From assembly GCA_038363925.1 (NCBI GenBank), contig JAQQWL010000009.1, forward strand, positions 1,240,001-1,304,000: a stretch of DNA of 64,000 bases, written 5' to 3'. A model generated the notes under the pieces. That model was not told the DNA's origin and ran no database searches. It was given only the letters and a program-made list of their open reading frames with translations. Made by a program: the position numbers and the translations under genes. Source of the stretch: Apiospora phragmitis (Eukaryota; Ascomycota; Sordariomycetes; Amphisphaeriales; Apiosporaceae). Below are positions 34,143 through 46,438 of this stretch, in pieces. Numbering within the stretch: the stretch's first letter is position 1; every line of letters begins with the position of its first letter.

Positions 34143-37100
34143 ATGGCACCAAAAAATGATTGGACACAGATGGTCGAGGAGGAAGAGGAGCATAACAACC
34201 CTGGTGAGTGTAATACTAATCCATTTCTCGTTTGTCTTGGGGTCCGTACCCCCACTGGATCGTTAAAAGTATCTTTCTGCTAACGCATCCTCGCGGAAAA
34301 GATTTTGAGCAACAATGGGCAGCTATGAAGAAGTCACGGAACGTAGGCGAACCAGAGCAGACAGAACTACGGCCGAGCGAACAAGAGCAAGTCCAACAGC
34401 AGCAGGCCGAACAAGACGAGCTAGAAGAACAACAGAAGGCCCAGCGAAAGATGCTTGCGGCTCAGCGCCGGAGAGAGCGCCACCAACGCGTCCGCGCGCG
34501 GCTCCGCAAGAGCCGCGAAATCGAGGCCGCGCAAGAGGAGCTTCGCAAGCCAAGCAGGTTAGACGACACGCCGACGCCGGCCCAATTGGCCGTCTGGCGC
34601 CAGCGCCGGGAGGAGCTGCAGAAGATGGAACGCAAGGAGAAGTGTCGCGCCCGCCGCCGCGTGCGCATCAATAACACCATCGCCCTATTGCTCGATGCGG
34701 TCCGGGACCACCGCGGCGGCAAGGACAACGAGAGCGAGGTCGAACGCTATGGCGCCGACGTGCTGCGCTACGGATCCAACTACCTTAGCGGCATCAGTAC
34801 TAGCAGCAGCAGCAGCGTCGGCGACTGCAAGGCGCTTGATGAGGCGTCGAGGATCAAGGAGATCACGCGCATGCTCAATGACCGCGCCTACATGTGTGCG
34901 CAGAGGTCGCGGGGCCTTGAGCCTGGAAGTGTAGGGCTTAAGGAGGATGGTGAAGGTGTTGGTGCTGCTGATGCCCCGCCAGGGACTGTGACAGAGCTGG
35001 CGGACGGCAGTGTGGAGATCACCCTCCCCCAGAAGAGAGAGAGAAGGGGGCGGCTTCTGTTAAGTCCAGCGACATCGTAAGTGCGAAGAAGGCCGTTATT
35101 GAGGCGCAGGACGGTGGTGATGATGCTGGCGACGACGCGTCCTCTCTTTTCACCACCGACGACGAGACAGAGGATGGGCACGATGATGATTACTGGTCAG
35201 AAAGCGACCCCGACAGTGACGACGACTTGGAGCTCGCCAAGGACATCGACGAGGGTCTCACGCACTGGCTCTCCGGAGTCATCTGCTTGAATGATTTCGA
35301 GAAGGGCAAGCTGAACTCGGCTAGGGAGATTATGCGCGGCTGGATCGAGATCATCGAGCGCTCGCGTTCGGCCGAGATCAAGAATCTTCGTAAGTGCGGT
35401 TCCGCTATGTCGACCCTGGATAGGGAGTGCGCGAAAGAAGATATACGCCGCTATGACGGCTTCCTGTACGGTGGAAGCGGGAGAGACTGGACAGCCCAAT
35501 TCAACAACAGCGATATCAGCAGCAACAATAGGGCATCTTCCTCAGGGCGGGTTCGGCCTCAGGGTAGCCGGGCTGGGGCAGCAACAACAGGACCGCCTGC
35601 GGAGCGGCTGTCTGACTTTCTCAGAGGCTTCCGCTTCTACGACGTCGACAACCGCGAGCACGCCTGCGGCACCAGCTTCCCCGGCACTGCATCCCACCCA
35701 TACCTCTCGAGCCGCACAGAAAGAACACGGTCCTGTCTTCAGAGCCAGCACCAGCAGCCCGCCCGAGCACCCGACCAGACCCTCGTGGACCCGAACCTGT
35801 GGGAGAAGTTCTACGGCATCACCGACACGTGGGCCGTGGTCAACGGCACCAGCAGCGGCCTCCTGCGCAACGACTGCGACTACGCCAAGCAGAACATGAA
35901 GAAGTGGGCCGAGCGCTTCGGCGAAGACCGCGACCAGCGGGCGTGCTCGTTCAACGCCTCCTGCAACGATGACGGCGGCTTCTTCGGCAGAAAGGAGGAT
36001 ATGCCCGACGCCCCGCCGTTGAGCGATTACGATGACTACGGCTACGACGATGACGACCAAGGCCAGGGCGCTGGTGCGGCGGCCAGGGCGGCGGAGGAGA
36101 CGTTCGGCACCAAGGGGTTTAAGAAGCCCGCCTGGGAGTTCAACCGTATGCCCGCGCCACTCCAGAGCCCCTCAAGGCCTCACATGCGCAGCTCCTTCGC
36201 CGGCCCGACCCCTTCCTCCGTCTGGGAGGAGGTGAAGAAGAAGAACGTCACTTTCACGGAGGACCTGACGAGTGGGAACCCGAACGGCGGCCTCTTCACG
36301 CCCAAGGAGAACCCACAGCAGCTGCCGCAGTCACCGGCGCAGCCGTCGCCCAAGCCCAAGCCGAAGTCCAGGGGCTCTGTCACAGATTACATGAAGAGCG
36401 ACCTCTGGGCCAGCCTCACCGCCGACATGCCCCGCCAGCGGCCAGTGCCCTTCGACGGCAACCCCTACGGCGGCGTCGTCGTCACGGACCCGTACCGCCG
36501 CCCGATCACGAGCAACGTGGCGAGCAAACCGCTCTGGGACGAAACCGACGAGAGCTTCGAGCTGCTGGTCCCGCCCGGCGAGAACCGCCCCCACCGCAAG
36601 GTCAAGTTCTTCGAGAACGCGCAGCACAAGGCCGACTATGACGACATGAACCGGATCGCGCGCGAGCATATCGCGAAGCGGCATCAGGCCCTTAACGCGG
36701 GCGAGCCGGAGCCGGAATGGCCTTGGGGCACCGATCCTGAGCAGTTCCAGCGGCTACTGGAGACCGAGAGGGCCAAGTGGCGGGCACAGGAGCAGGCCGA
36801 GGGCTTGTCTTCCGCAGCAGGCAACAATGTGACGACGACTGCGACGACTGCTGGTGCGTCTCCTACTGCCAAGTCGCCGACTAGTAGTAGCTATCCCCAG
36901 CCTTCGACTTCCTCCTCCTCACAGGCAGGCAGCAACAAGAGAGCCTCCGTCAGCGGCCCCGGCAGCAAGAGCCACGGCCCCTCCAGGGCGTACTACAACG
37001 CCTTCCTGGGCGGGAAGCCCGCCACCACGGAGAACGCCAGCCTGGCCGGCGCCGCCTTCGACGCGGCCCGGAAGCGCAGCTTCGAGCAGCAGCAGCAGGG

Positions 37101-37725
37101 GATGATGACGACGAACCCGTCCACCAACCCGGGCGGCCTCCGCGTCCAGCAGGGCAAGGACTTCGTCCCCTTCACCCACCCCTCACCCGCCTCGCCGACG
37201 ACGACGACCCAACAACAAAGGAGGGCCGCCGCCGCGTTGAACCAGAGCTTCGCGACGGGCGCCATTCCGGGCCTTTCCCCGCAAACGGCGCAGCCGACCC
37301 GCCAGCAGCAGCAGGCGCAGCACCAGGACGCCGCGCGGGCCGTGAACGAGAGCTTTCAGCGGGGGCCTATCCCGGGCATCTCCCCGCCTGCTGCTTCGGC
37401 TCGGAGGCAGTCCAAGAACCCTTACCTCCGGGGCGGGGGCAGGGACAACAGCAGTGGAAGCAGCGACAGCGACGGTGGTGCGCCGCTTTTCGAGGGGGCG
37501 GCGGCCGCTGTTGCTTATATGTCGTCGGTGGCTGTCGAGAAGGCGCGTCATGCTATCCTGCATGCCGGCCTGCCGATGAAGATGGGGCAGAACAAGGATG
37601 GAAACAGCAGTGAAGCGAAGAAGGATACGAATCAACCATCATCTTCAGGTCAGTACGTGTGATAAAAAAGTCACAGTGGAAATGACTCGCTAATTCGGAA
37701 TGTAAATTCAGCTCCCACAGCATAG
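34143..37725 (+). CDS. very large, mostly disordered fungal protein, function unknown (one frame break)
   Basis: Exons 34143-34203, 34302-37648 and 37712-37725; about 1140 residues after adding one base in the G5 run at 35046-35050. Without this the frame stops at 35080. Both introns have good sites (GTGAGT...AAAG with GCTAAC branch; GTCAGT...TCAG), and total coding length becomes a multiple of three. Residues ~50-175 form a charged coiled coil (EQEQVQQQQAEQDELEEQQ). An acidic segment (DDDYWSESDPDSDDD) is followed by a compact block (GLTHWLSGVICLNDFEKG...REIMRGWIEIIERSR). Later conserved-looking parts are DYMKSDLWASLTADMPRQRP and DETDESFELLVPPGENRPHR. Near the C-terminus a 16-residue motif is duplicated (LNQSFATGAIPGLSP, VNESFQRGPIPGISP). 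No enzyme motif, signal peptide or membrane segment is seen. Reading through the last intron gives an alternative end at 37662. Confidence 0.75.
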
Positions 37726-38258
37726 ACATGTTAGCCACCACCAGCCCAATGTCGACGGCGAAGACAAATCCTGATTTCTACCCCTCTGGTATACCCATTC
37801 TGCCCACGACCCCAACGGGCCGCAGGGTGGCGCGGAAAGCCATCGCGGACGCGAGGAGGAAGCCGTCTTTCATGTGCCGGGGGCGGCCAGCAATGTCACA
37901 TTGGTTGAGAAAGAGAGATCTACTACTTGGTATAACCGCCGTGCCTGTAATAAAGGGATGTATGCAATGATTTGGGGAAGAAGGAGAGCGGCATGTTCAC
38001 ACGGGCTCTACTTCATACACTTACTATGTAACTGTTTTTTATTCATCATACTCATTCTGTTGATTTCCTAATACGAACTTGATATTCCCCCAGAGCAACT
38101 CATAGACTGCAACGTTGACGACTTTCCTGCTGCCTGATCTAGACATACCTGATCACGCTAGCCCATCAAACTGGGTAATGTTAATTAAGTAATGTATATT
38201 TTGTAATTATAGAAAAGTATCATTTGCTCATTTGCCAGTTCATACATCATCGCCCCCC
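37726..38258. other. convergent intergenic region
   Basis: AT-rich 3' regions of the disordered-protein gene and sec39. A small frame from 37749 (MSTAKTNPDFYP) is not convincing as a gene. Confidence 0.5.
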
Positions 38259-41138
38259 TTACTCCCTCTCCTGTGACCTATCGACCGGCGGTGTTGCCCC
38301 GATAAGCCAGCCCACCCCCGACGCCAGGGTCCCCACCGCGGCCTCGCGGAGCTGATCCCTCTTCCTGACCCTCGCAGCCTCCTCGCCTTCCTCGTGATGG
38401 TGGTCGCCGCCGCCGTTTCCGCCCTTGGCCGTAGTGGTCTGGCTGCTGCTCTGCTGCAGATTGGAGAGCGCGGAGAAGTTGCGCTGCGCCCGCGCCATAC
38501 TGGCCCGGGACAGGTCGAACAGCGACATGGGCGCCTCTTCTTGGTGCCGCGACGGCTTCGGGGGCGAGTGCCGGACCACGCCCGCGGGCACGGTGCTGCT
38601 GAACCCGCCCGGCATGGCCTGGACGTTGTCGCCCTGGTCGTCCCACGCCGTCTCTTGCTGCTCTTCGGCCTTGATGGCCGCGTCCAGGTCCTCCTCGCAG
38701 CGGCGGAACACGTTCAGGATCTCCTGCAGCGTTGCGGGAGGAGCAATTCGCAGCGCGGTCGACAAGCACTCCATGCGCTGCTCCAAATGGCGGATGTCGA
38801 GATTTCCGCTCGATGTTCCGATATGCGTAGGCCGTACAGTATGAGCGGTACGGCGGTACTTGCCCGCTTGCAGTGCGGCTTTCCAGGAGTATTCATCAAA
38901 AGCAGCGATAGCAGGGCCATCCGTCGCCTTAACCTGCGCAGGGCCGCCTGTTGAGGCCAAGCGGTTGACGACATAAGAATACGCAGTTTCGAAGTCATCC
39001 TCAGTTAGTGCTGCGTCGACGCACATTGCTGTGATTCGTTTCTCGACTATGAATTGCTGATCGGAACTAGACTCGGAAGATGTAGGGATTTTCAAGGACT
39101 TTTCTTGACTCGGTAGGCCAGCCTTGACCATGTTCTCGCCGATATCTAGTAATGCAAAGAGGCGTGTGTAGCTCTTCGAGTTCTGTTCGAGAAGTTTGCC
39201 AATAATAGAGATTGGATCCGAATGCACACGCAGCACTACTGGAGTAAAGGGCTCGCCTTGTTTGAGGACCAGACGGTACTCGCCAAGCCCGTGTGTCGCC
39301 TTCAGTAAAGCCTCGATCTTTCTGGCGGCTGGGCCGTCTTCAGGGATGGTTTTGGGAAACGCATGAATGCTATCGGGTATTAGCAGTGAATCTGGCAATT
39401 ATTTACGATGAGAATCTTACATGTCTTCGGCTTTCAGGAGACCACCACGAGTCCTGTTAGGGTTCGAGGCGTTGTCGTAAGCTGTCATTGCCGACCCGAT
39501 AATGGTCTCTGCCAATAATTCAGTTGGTAGTGGTGGTTCAGGGGAGTCTTCATATATAGATCTGGCAAGAGCGTAGCCTAATAACTTATCAGCAGTGATT
39601 CTTCTGGGCTGCTTGTCAATCGGACACTTACGGCCACTCGTAATAATTGCTTTGAGGCACTCCATCTCAAGGAATTCTCGGTTCAATTGCCCAAACACAC
39701 CCTGAATGCGAAGATCCCAGACAGAATCTGAGGCTTCTTCAGCACCCCAATCCCGGAGCCACAATAACTCATTGCGAGCTCTCATCCAATATTTATCCTC
39801 GGTTTTCGGGCCGTGGTTTCGAAGGTTGCGAAGGAACTTGCTGGCCTCTGCCTTTTGTTCACGCTCATCTTGCAGAAAGGCGAGCTCTCCAGCCCTTCGG
39901 ACGTTGCAAAGTGTGCCCGATTTGGTCAGGATAAAGGCACTCAGTGTCAGTGCATGCAGTAGCTGTGCGGACAACTTCTTAGGAGATGTCAGAACATTTG
40001 ATTCTTCGAGCAGGTCGTTACGCATATATGTTGCATTCCGGGCGGAGACGATAAGCTCACGGGTTAGGTCTGGCAAAGGCGACAGCAGGGACGAGGCTAC
40101 TTGTAGAGTGGGACACGGATCTTCGCCCATCAGGTTCATGACCTTCGTGATGATCGAGTTGACCCCTGATAAAGCCTCCACTGAAGCCTCGGTGATCAAG
40201 TACGCCGAGGCCAACGCGGCCCTGGCGTACCTCTGCTCGAGATATTCCTGCTCGTCATCTCCAAGCCACATTGTGCCATAACCTCCCAAGTCGATATCCT
40301 CAGGGCCATCCCATTCTTCGATGGCTTTCACTGCGACTCTCCATGACCTCGATGCTTGCAGTGTGAGCCATTCAAGCATCTCTTCCCAGCCCGGACATGA
40401 TACTCTCGGTGATGTAGGTTCCGCGCCCTCGGGCTGTTGAGTTTTCCATCTCTTCTCGTGGTAGATCCATGGTCCTAGCAAGCCGCGCAGATCCCGCCCA
40501 ACGTGAGGTAGGTCCTCTTCGCGAGCACCAGTTTGGTCGAGCAGTACGCTAACAGCAGAACGGTCGTCGAGTTGCTCGAATGCCGACAGAGTCTGTGGTA
40601 TGGGCGCATCTGGGTAATATTCGTAGTTGCGGCGAAGAAGAGGTAAGAGTGCCGAGATCATCCACGTACGAATGCATGGCGCGTGATCGAGGAAGGGTAC
40701 AATCAAGTCAGGGAGTTGCGTGAGTAGCCCGGCTTCCTCGTCTACTCGGTAGGCGCGGTGAATTAGAAAAAGACTGATTGGGTCTTCGGCAGCATCATCG
40801 AGCGCATTGGGCGACTTGAGGGGGAGTAGTCGCAGTTTCCGGACCTTCTTGGCGGCTTCTGCATCTGTGAAGTGTTCTACAGAGGACCAGTCGACCTCTG
40901 GACACTGTTCTTCTTCAATGTCTTCGGCCACATCCGATTGTAGGCATTCGATAAGCGACACATATTTGTTGGAATCGACAGTCTCGGGGAGACAGGTCAG
41001 GAGGATGCGCAGAAGCAGCTCTTTCTGGAGGACCTTGTCATGACGCAGGGCCAGCGATGTTAGGTTGTCGATGTTGGATTTAGTAGCGAGATGGACCGCA
41101 AGCAGAATAATCTTGGCGGGAGAAATCATTGTCGTCAT
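38259..41138 (-). CDS. sec39: Sec39-domain protein, Dsl1-type ER tethering complex
   Basis: Exon 1 is 41138-39421 and exon 2 39369-38259, with a 51-bp intron (GTAAGA...ATAG, branch GCTAAT, phase 2); about 942 residues. The N-terminal part (SPAKIILLAVHLATKSNIDN, KELLLRILLTCLPET) and the long all-helical body match fungal Sec39 family proteins. These form an elongated leg of the Dsl1 complex that captures Golgi-derived COPI vesicles at the ER, working with Use1, Sec20 and Sec22. GYALARSIYEDSPEPPLP and the join EDIIHAFPKTIPEDGPAARK cross the intron. The C-terminal ~150 residues are low complexity with a His/Glu-rich patch (GGGDHHHEEGEE). Start could also be the Met three codons later. No frame break is seen. 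Confidence 0.88.
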
Positions 41139-41553
41139 GTTGTATTCTTGGTTCTATACATCTTCCAAATGTAGAACATCGGATCAGGGCTTGAAGAATA
41201 ATCACAGTACGCCGCGGGGCCACATTGGGATGCTGTTCTGGGTATCGAGACGGCGCAACAGCGAAAGCACCACGTTCGTCACTTCTTGCCAAGCAAGTAC
41301 CTTGGAGAGCTTGTACAGTATGCGCTTAGGTTCCAGCAGGGATGCGACAAGTCAAGGATTATGCGGTAATTGTGGCTAGTGCAGATTCAATGTCTTGCAT
41401 CGGACTCGCTAGCCACAATCTGAACTCGGGCCTTCGGCTTGCTGGGGTGGCTTGGAGCTCCTAGACCTCAACGTCAACCCAGAAGCTTGTGAGGCTCAAT
41501 TGAATCTCCAAGAAACGCTCCACGAAAGTCCTCACGCCCTCCCTCATTGCACA
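41139..41553. other. divergent promoter region sec39/NDUFS5
   Basis: 415 bp between two start codons on opposite strands; must hold both promoters. No other gene. Confidence 0.6.
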
Positions 41554-42006
41554 ATGGCGTCCGGATACGGTCTTACCGGCGGTAAGTGAGGCTATACACA
41601 TGCTGCTCAATTGATCTAGTCGCTAACCTAATTGACCTCTTTACAGGCCCCGGCCGATGCTTCCCCTTCTGGCAAGAGGTTCTGGCTTGCTACGTCGTCA
41701 ACACCAACGCCGAAGATGACTCGGGCAAGGTGAAGTGCGCTCCCGTGCTGGAAGACTACTACGAGTGCTTGCACCACAAGAAAGAGGTCAGCCAGGCGCG
41801 GTCCGATTGATTGCTACCGTGAACCCACCCAGGCTAACGCAGTGGTGCTACAGGCTGCCAGAACGAGAGCGCTCCAAGTCGCGTACCGAAAGGCCGAGGC
41901 TTCAGCAGCAGCAGGAGGAGAGAGCGCCCCGACATCAGGCCAAATAAGGAACTTGGGGCTCTTAAACAAGGAAGAGGACACCAAGAAGGTCTTGGAGAAA
42001 TCATGA
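41554..42006 (+). CDS. NADH:ubiquinone oxidoreductase subunit NDUFS5-type (complex I, 11.5-15 kDa)
   Basis: Exons 41554-41581, 41647-41786 and 41854-42006, with introns GTAAGT...ACAG and GTCAGC...ACAG, phases consistent; 106 residues. The sequence MASGYGLTGGPGRCFPFWQ is followed by EVLACYVVN and KCAPVLEDYYECLHHKKE. This gives the twin Cys spacing (C...C and C...C) of intermembrane-space proteins with a CHCH-like fold. The C-terminus (ALQVAYRKAEASAAAGGE, RNLGLLNKEEDTKKV) fits the fungal accessory subunit. It acts on the intermembrane-space face of the complex I membrane arm. Confidence 0.92.
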
Positions 42007-42580
42007 GGGGCGCGTCACTCGGGCGAGCGAGCTGCATCTGTACATATCTGGGGTCCCGCAGTGCAAGGAATAGAGGCGTTGATCACAGCTGTTCACCAAT
42101 TGAACTCTACATTATATAAGTACGGAAAGCAAATATGCTGACGGTAGTATGTCCGTGAAAATGCATGTGTTGCATGCAAGATCCATATGGCGCTCAGAAT
42201 CAATGCTGGTAAAATGCGCCTGAACATTTATTCATTGGCTTAGGGGCAGCATTCTGCACGAGATCTTACTTACCTACCGACCTACCTGAAAGTTGGGGGG
42301 AGCTCGGATGGCCCTTCTAGATTCACTGACTCGTTTCATTTGGGCTTTAATTGCTGCAGAAAAACCAAAAAAATAAGAAGCAACGTCAGGAACGAGACCC
42401 ATTTGATTGTCTTTTGGAGAAGGCGCAGGTCACGACGAAACATCAGCTAAGCGGCGATTAATAACCCAGTCATGAACTCCGACTGCGTCAGTAAACTTTG
42501 CTCCAAGTCTCGACCTATTTGTCTTTGACCTAGTCTCATCTCATGGACACACTGCGATCATTATTTTGACATCCGTCAAG
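42007..42580. other. intergenic
   Basis: 3' region of NDUFS5 and promoter of the next gene. Nothing recognised. Confidence 0.55.
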
Positions 42581-44582
42581 ATGCCGATTTTTCGAGGCAT
42601 TGATGTCTCGATCATTGCCAGTGCCGAAGCAAAGAAGCTGCCGGAGTACCCCCATCCTGACTCGGCCTCTGTACTACTTACAGATGGAGACGACCCTACG
42701 CGCCAGAGAAAGGTCAAGCCCCGAATCTCTGTCTATATCCCGTCGATGGCTGGTAAACAATCTTCCTCCCACCTGCAACTAGCCACCACGTTCAATTGAC
42801 AGTCAAATAGGAGAGCAGTTCTGGCTCGAGTACTCGGTTCTTCGCATGCCCTCGCTGGCTTCGCACCTTTACTTCAAGATGTTCATGAATGGTCGGCCAA
42901 TCACGTCTTGGGGCATTTTGACGAAGCCCGACAAGGACGGCAATCCGGAGCGACCCATCAGGGGCACCGTGGTGAGGGCGCTGTATGAGCCCGGAAGACC
43001 GTCCCAGGACAGAGATCTCGCCTCCGGAGCGCAGGAAGTTGGGATTGAAACCCGATATTTCTACTTCATGGCAGGCCTGGACAAGAGGTCGGCTGCTGAA
43101 GATGGGGGCCTGATCGAGGTTCAGGTATTCCGCTCAAAGGGGAGAAAGCGACGTGCCCCGAAACTAACCGAATTCCGCGACCAGGATCGATATGGCATAA
43201 TGTAAGTACATATGCAGGCACTCAAATTCTAATATATGAAGATTAATTGTTGACACCGCTGCAGGTCTCCAAGTGGTGGCCTTGTTGAGAACCCACAGGA
43301 GGCCACATTCTACGACTGGCTTCTGGTCGATCCAAAGGATTCCCCCTTTGCAACCTTCTGTTTCCATTATCGATCTATGAAGCACCTCATTCAGCTGAGT
43401 CTCATCCCACGGTCGGAAAGCCAACGATCGTTGCCACGAATTGATTCGGGTGTGTCCGTCACCGAGCCGCCCCAAGAGAAATCACCAGCCAACTCTCCTA
43501 ACTTGGACGACGACGATCCTCGTAAGTCGGGCTTTACCTTTGGAGTCGAACCATTACACATCTCTAAATTTGACGGCCCTGCTCGTGTTCCCAGCGAAAA
43601 CCGCCAAGGAGACGCCATGCCCTCCCAGTACTACTTGAGGAACGCGCCTCAGATGCTGTCCATCATGGATTCCAGCCTTCCCACGCCACAGCCAAGCATG
43701 GATACACAGGACAGCTTGCTTACGGAAGTATGCCATCGTCCACTACCTGAACCTCCCAGGGTAGCCTCAAGGCACTCGTCGTACTCATCACTGAAGTCCA
43801 ACTGCCCCTCTCTCACTCCTTCACTTGCCCAATACGTGGACGATGGGGAGTTCGGTGACGATGAAATTGCTGTTGGAATGGCGCGCACAGTGGTTTCATC
43901 TGCCCCTTCCATGGTGATGCTTGCCACGAAAGGTACAAAGGGCGGCGAAAGCGGCTCGGTTTCGGATTATGAACACTCACCGCCATCTTCGACGGCTTCA
44001 GACTCACCGGGGCATCCAGAACCTGGAGCGTACCTGACAACTACGGGGAGTGTCCTTGAGCGTCATATAGCTCAATTGTCATCGCCCCTTACCACAGTAG
44101 CGACCATGCGACCTGGTCACCGCCGAATTCCCATTTCGGCTTCGGAGGAAGCCATACTCAGACATCCGACTCCCACTGACCATGATTCATTGGGCTTGGC
44201 CGACTCCAAGTGGATAAAGCGTACCCCGTCGCCGGTCCCAAGGAGGTCGATCGGTCGGTTTTGGAGCCCACGTCTACATAAGATGTCAACAAAGCAAGAG
44301 CACGGACGACGCAACGAGCGGAAAAGACACAGCGATACAGACCATCGATTTTCACGCGAGCTCAAGGCATGGACTTTCGACGAAACGCCAATAGTGTGGG
44401 ACGCTGCAGGTTCCCTTGATGGAACCAGTAGTCGAAGAGGTGGCATTGTGATACCGAACCACGCATTTCACGGTGGCAATGTCAGAAACATTGAGAATGA
44501 TGTATATCCTATGACAGAGCACTTCGATAAACGCAACACCTGGGAGCCGTGTAAAGAGCCACCAACGGGTAATTGGATCTGA
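42581..44582 (+). CDS. conserved fungal protein, folded N-terminal domain and disordered tail, function unknown
   Basis: Exons 42581-42752, 42811-43201 and 43265-44582, all with good splice sites and phases; about 626 residues. The first ~240 residues look globular and beta-rich: MPIFRGIDVSIIASAEAKKL, RISVYIPSMAGEQFWLEYSV, SHLYFKMFMNGRPITSWGIL, and GGLIEVQVFRSKGRKR. Then comes FYDWLLVDPKDSPFATFCFH and the end of the folded part at HLIQLSLIP. The remainder is Ser/Pro-rich, with many potential phosphorylation sites and KRTPSPVPRRSIGRFWSP. No signal peptide, membrane segment or catalytic motif is seen. The N-terminal domain looks like the type found in many uncharacterised filamentous-fungal proteins, but I cannot name it with confidence. 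Confidence 0.82.
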
Positions 44583-45087
44583 ATGTTTACTCTGGGTGTC
44601 TGAGAGCAGCTGCAAGAACACAGCGGAGACCTTATATGACATACGACGGGGGCGCATGTATGATATTAATGATTCACGATGTATGAGCAGTTTTCATTTT
44701 GTTAGGTTGAGACATTACAGCCCGAAGCGTTTAAGAGTGCCTGGGAAGGAAAAAGCACGCATGCTTGACGCTGCGACGGGTAGCTCAGTTAATGTAGACA
44801 ATTAATTCAGGGAGAATGAAGATTTCACATAAAACACTGTTCCTCCAGCTTGTAAACGGTTCAATTGCAAATCGTGGTTTGATTTGGTCTGACTTGGTGG
44901 TGGTGGTGGTGCTGGTGATGATATTATTCTCATCTCGGTTTATGCTTGCCCCGCTCGAAACCCAGTTCATCGGTACCAACTCTCAGAAATCTCACCCTTA
45001 TACCACTTCACATATATGCGATGCGTACCCAGTCATTGTAGTACAAAATCCTCAACAGGGCCTTTGATAATTTGGACGTGCTGGTAG
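44583..45087. other. intergenic
   Basis: Contains gggtagctcagtt at 44778-44790, which looks like a tRNA D-arm, but no matching T-arm follows. No gene supported. Confidence 0.5.
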
Positions 45088-46438
45088 ATGCGTTTGCTAG
45101 TAAGGGCCGCCTCAAAATACTCGACTCCCACCTTGTCTACGAAAGCCATCAGAATGGCCTCCACCAACACCGGCAACAAACTCGGGCACATCGAGCGAAC
45201 GGCTGCGGAGCCGAGAGACAAGGTCAGTTGTGTAATGGATAATGTTCTCGTAGCTTCTCACTAATGCCTTTCAAAGTCGCTATTCACGGTGGTGCTGCGC
45301 AAGATCGAGGAGGTCAATGACCAAATCCGACTCTTCCGTCTGGAGATACCCCTCGATGGCCCACAGCTACGGGTGAGTAGATTTTCCTATTGCGTTTCGT
45401 TCTACTATCCATTGTCTTTGTACAGAAGCAACGTCATGAAATGGTAGAGCCCATATTTCTTTTCTTTGACCTCTCACACTGGTGTTGCTCTAGTTCCTCC
45501 CCGGTCAGTGGCTTGATGTCTACTGTCCCGGCGTCCCCAAGGCGGGCGGCTTTACAATAACGTCGCCGCCGTCGAAAGCCCGGCCTTCTTCTTCTGCTTC
45601 CTTCATTGGAAGCACAGCAGATAAGGAATCTCCTCAGGAGAAGATAGAGGAGAATGGAAAAGAGAAACCTCAGGCAGTCCCTGGCTACGTGGAGTTAGCC
45701 GTTCAGAAATCGCCTGCCAACCCGCCCGCGGCCTGGCTGTGGCAGGAGAATGAGAAGAAGAAGAAGAAGAAGGAAAATGACGCATCGGGTCCAGCGGGTA
45801 TTGCAGCAGACATCACCACCACCAAAGAATCCATCATCGGCCGCGAGCTCCAAGTCCGCGTCGGCGGCTCCTTCGTCTGGCCCCCGCCGGGCATCAACGT
45901 CCGCAGCCTGCGCCGCGTTGTATTCGTCGCGGGTGGCGTCGGCATCAACCCTCTCATCGCCATGGCGAGCTCGCTCGTGCCGCCGCTCCCATTCGAGGTT
46001 AAGTTTCTGTACTCGGTGAAAGACCCTCTACAGATAATTGGTGGGTCGGGTTCGGGGTCGTCAGGAGAGAAACGTACAAAGAAGAGGGACGCACGGAGGA
46101 TATTGTTTCTCGACAGATTAGTCGAGATGTTTGAAGGTGAGGGAGAAGGCAAGCTCAAGGGCGAACTTAAGCTTTTCTTGACGGGCGGCGATGGCGATCA
46201 GGGGGAAAAAGAGACGAGTACCATAGATGTTGGAGAGACGACCAAGATTCCGTTTTTGCGAAGGCGTATTGGTATCAGCGATGTCGAGGAGGCCATCGGT
46301 GGGACAGCGGAGAAGAGGTTTTCTGTGGTGCATGTCTGCGGCGTGCCAGATATGACGGATTCGTTCGTGGACAAGCTGAGGAATAAGGACGGCCTGGGCA
46401 TGGAACCTCATCGGGTCTTATGCGAGAAGTGGTGGTAA
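45088..46438 (+). CDS. mitochondrial FAD/NAD(P)-binding oxidoreductase, OXNAD1-like
   Basis: Exons 45088-45222, 45277-45372 and 45494-46438; 391 residues. I choose the ATG at 45088 because it adds a mitochondrial-type presequence (MRLLVRAASKYSTPTLSTKA) in frame with the later MASTNTG. The fold is ferredoxin-reductase-like. The FAD part has FLPGQWLDVYCPG and GGFTITSPPS. A low-complexity insertion (KEKPQAVPG, ENEKKKKKKEND) interrupts the beta-barrel. The NAD(P) part has VVFVAGGVGINPLIAMA, VKFLYSVKD, VVHVCGVPDM and the C-terminal CEKWW. Family members move electrons between NAD(P)H and a partner, but the human OXNAD1 substrate is not known to me. No frame break is seen. Confidence 0.88.

Noticed and set aside
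37749..37970. Small plus-strand frame MSTAKTNPDFYPSG
   Set aside because: Lies in the 3' region of the disordered-protein gene, with no start context or family resemblance.
44778..44800. gggtagctcagtt resembling a tRNA D-arm
   Set aside because: No anticodon stem or T-arm (GGTTCRANNCC) follows within about 60 bases on this strand.
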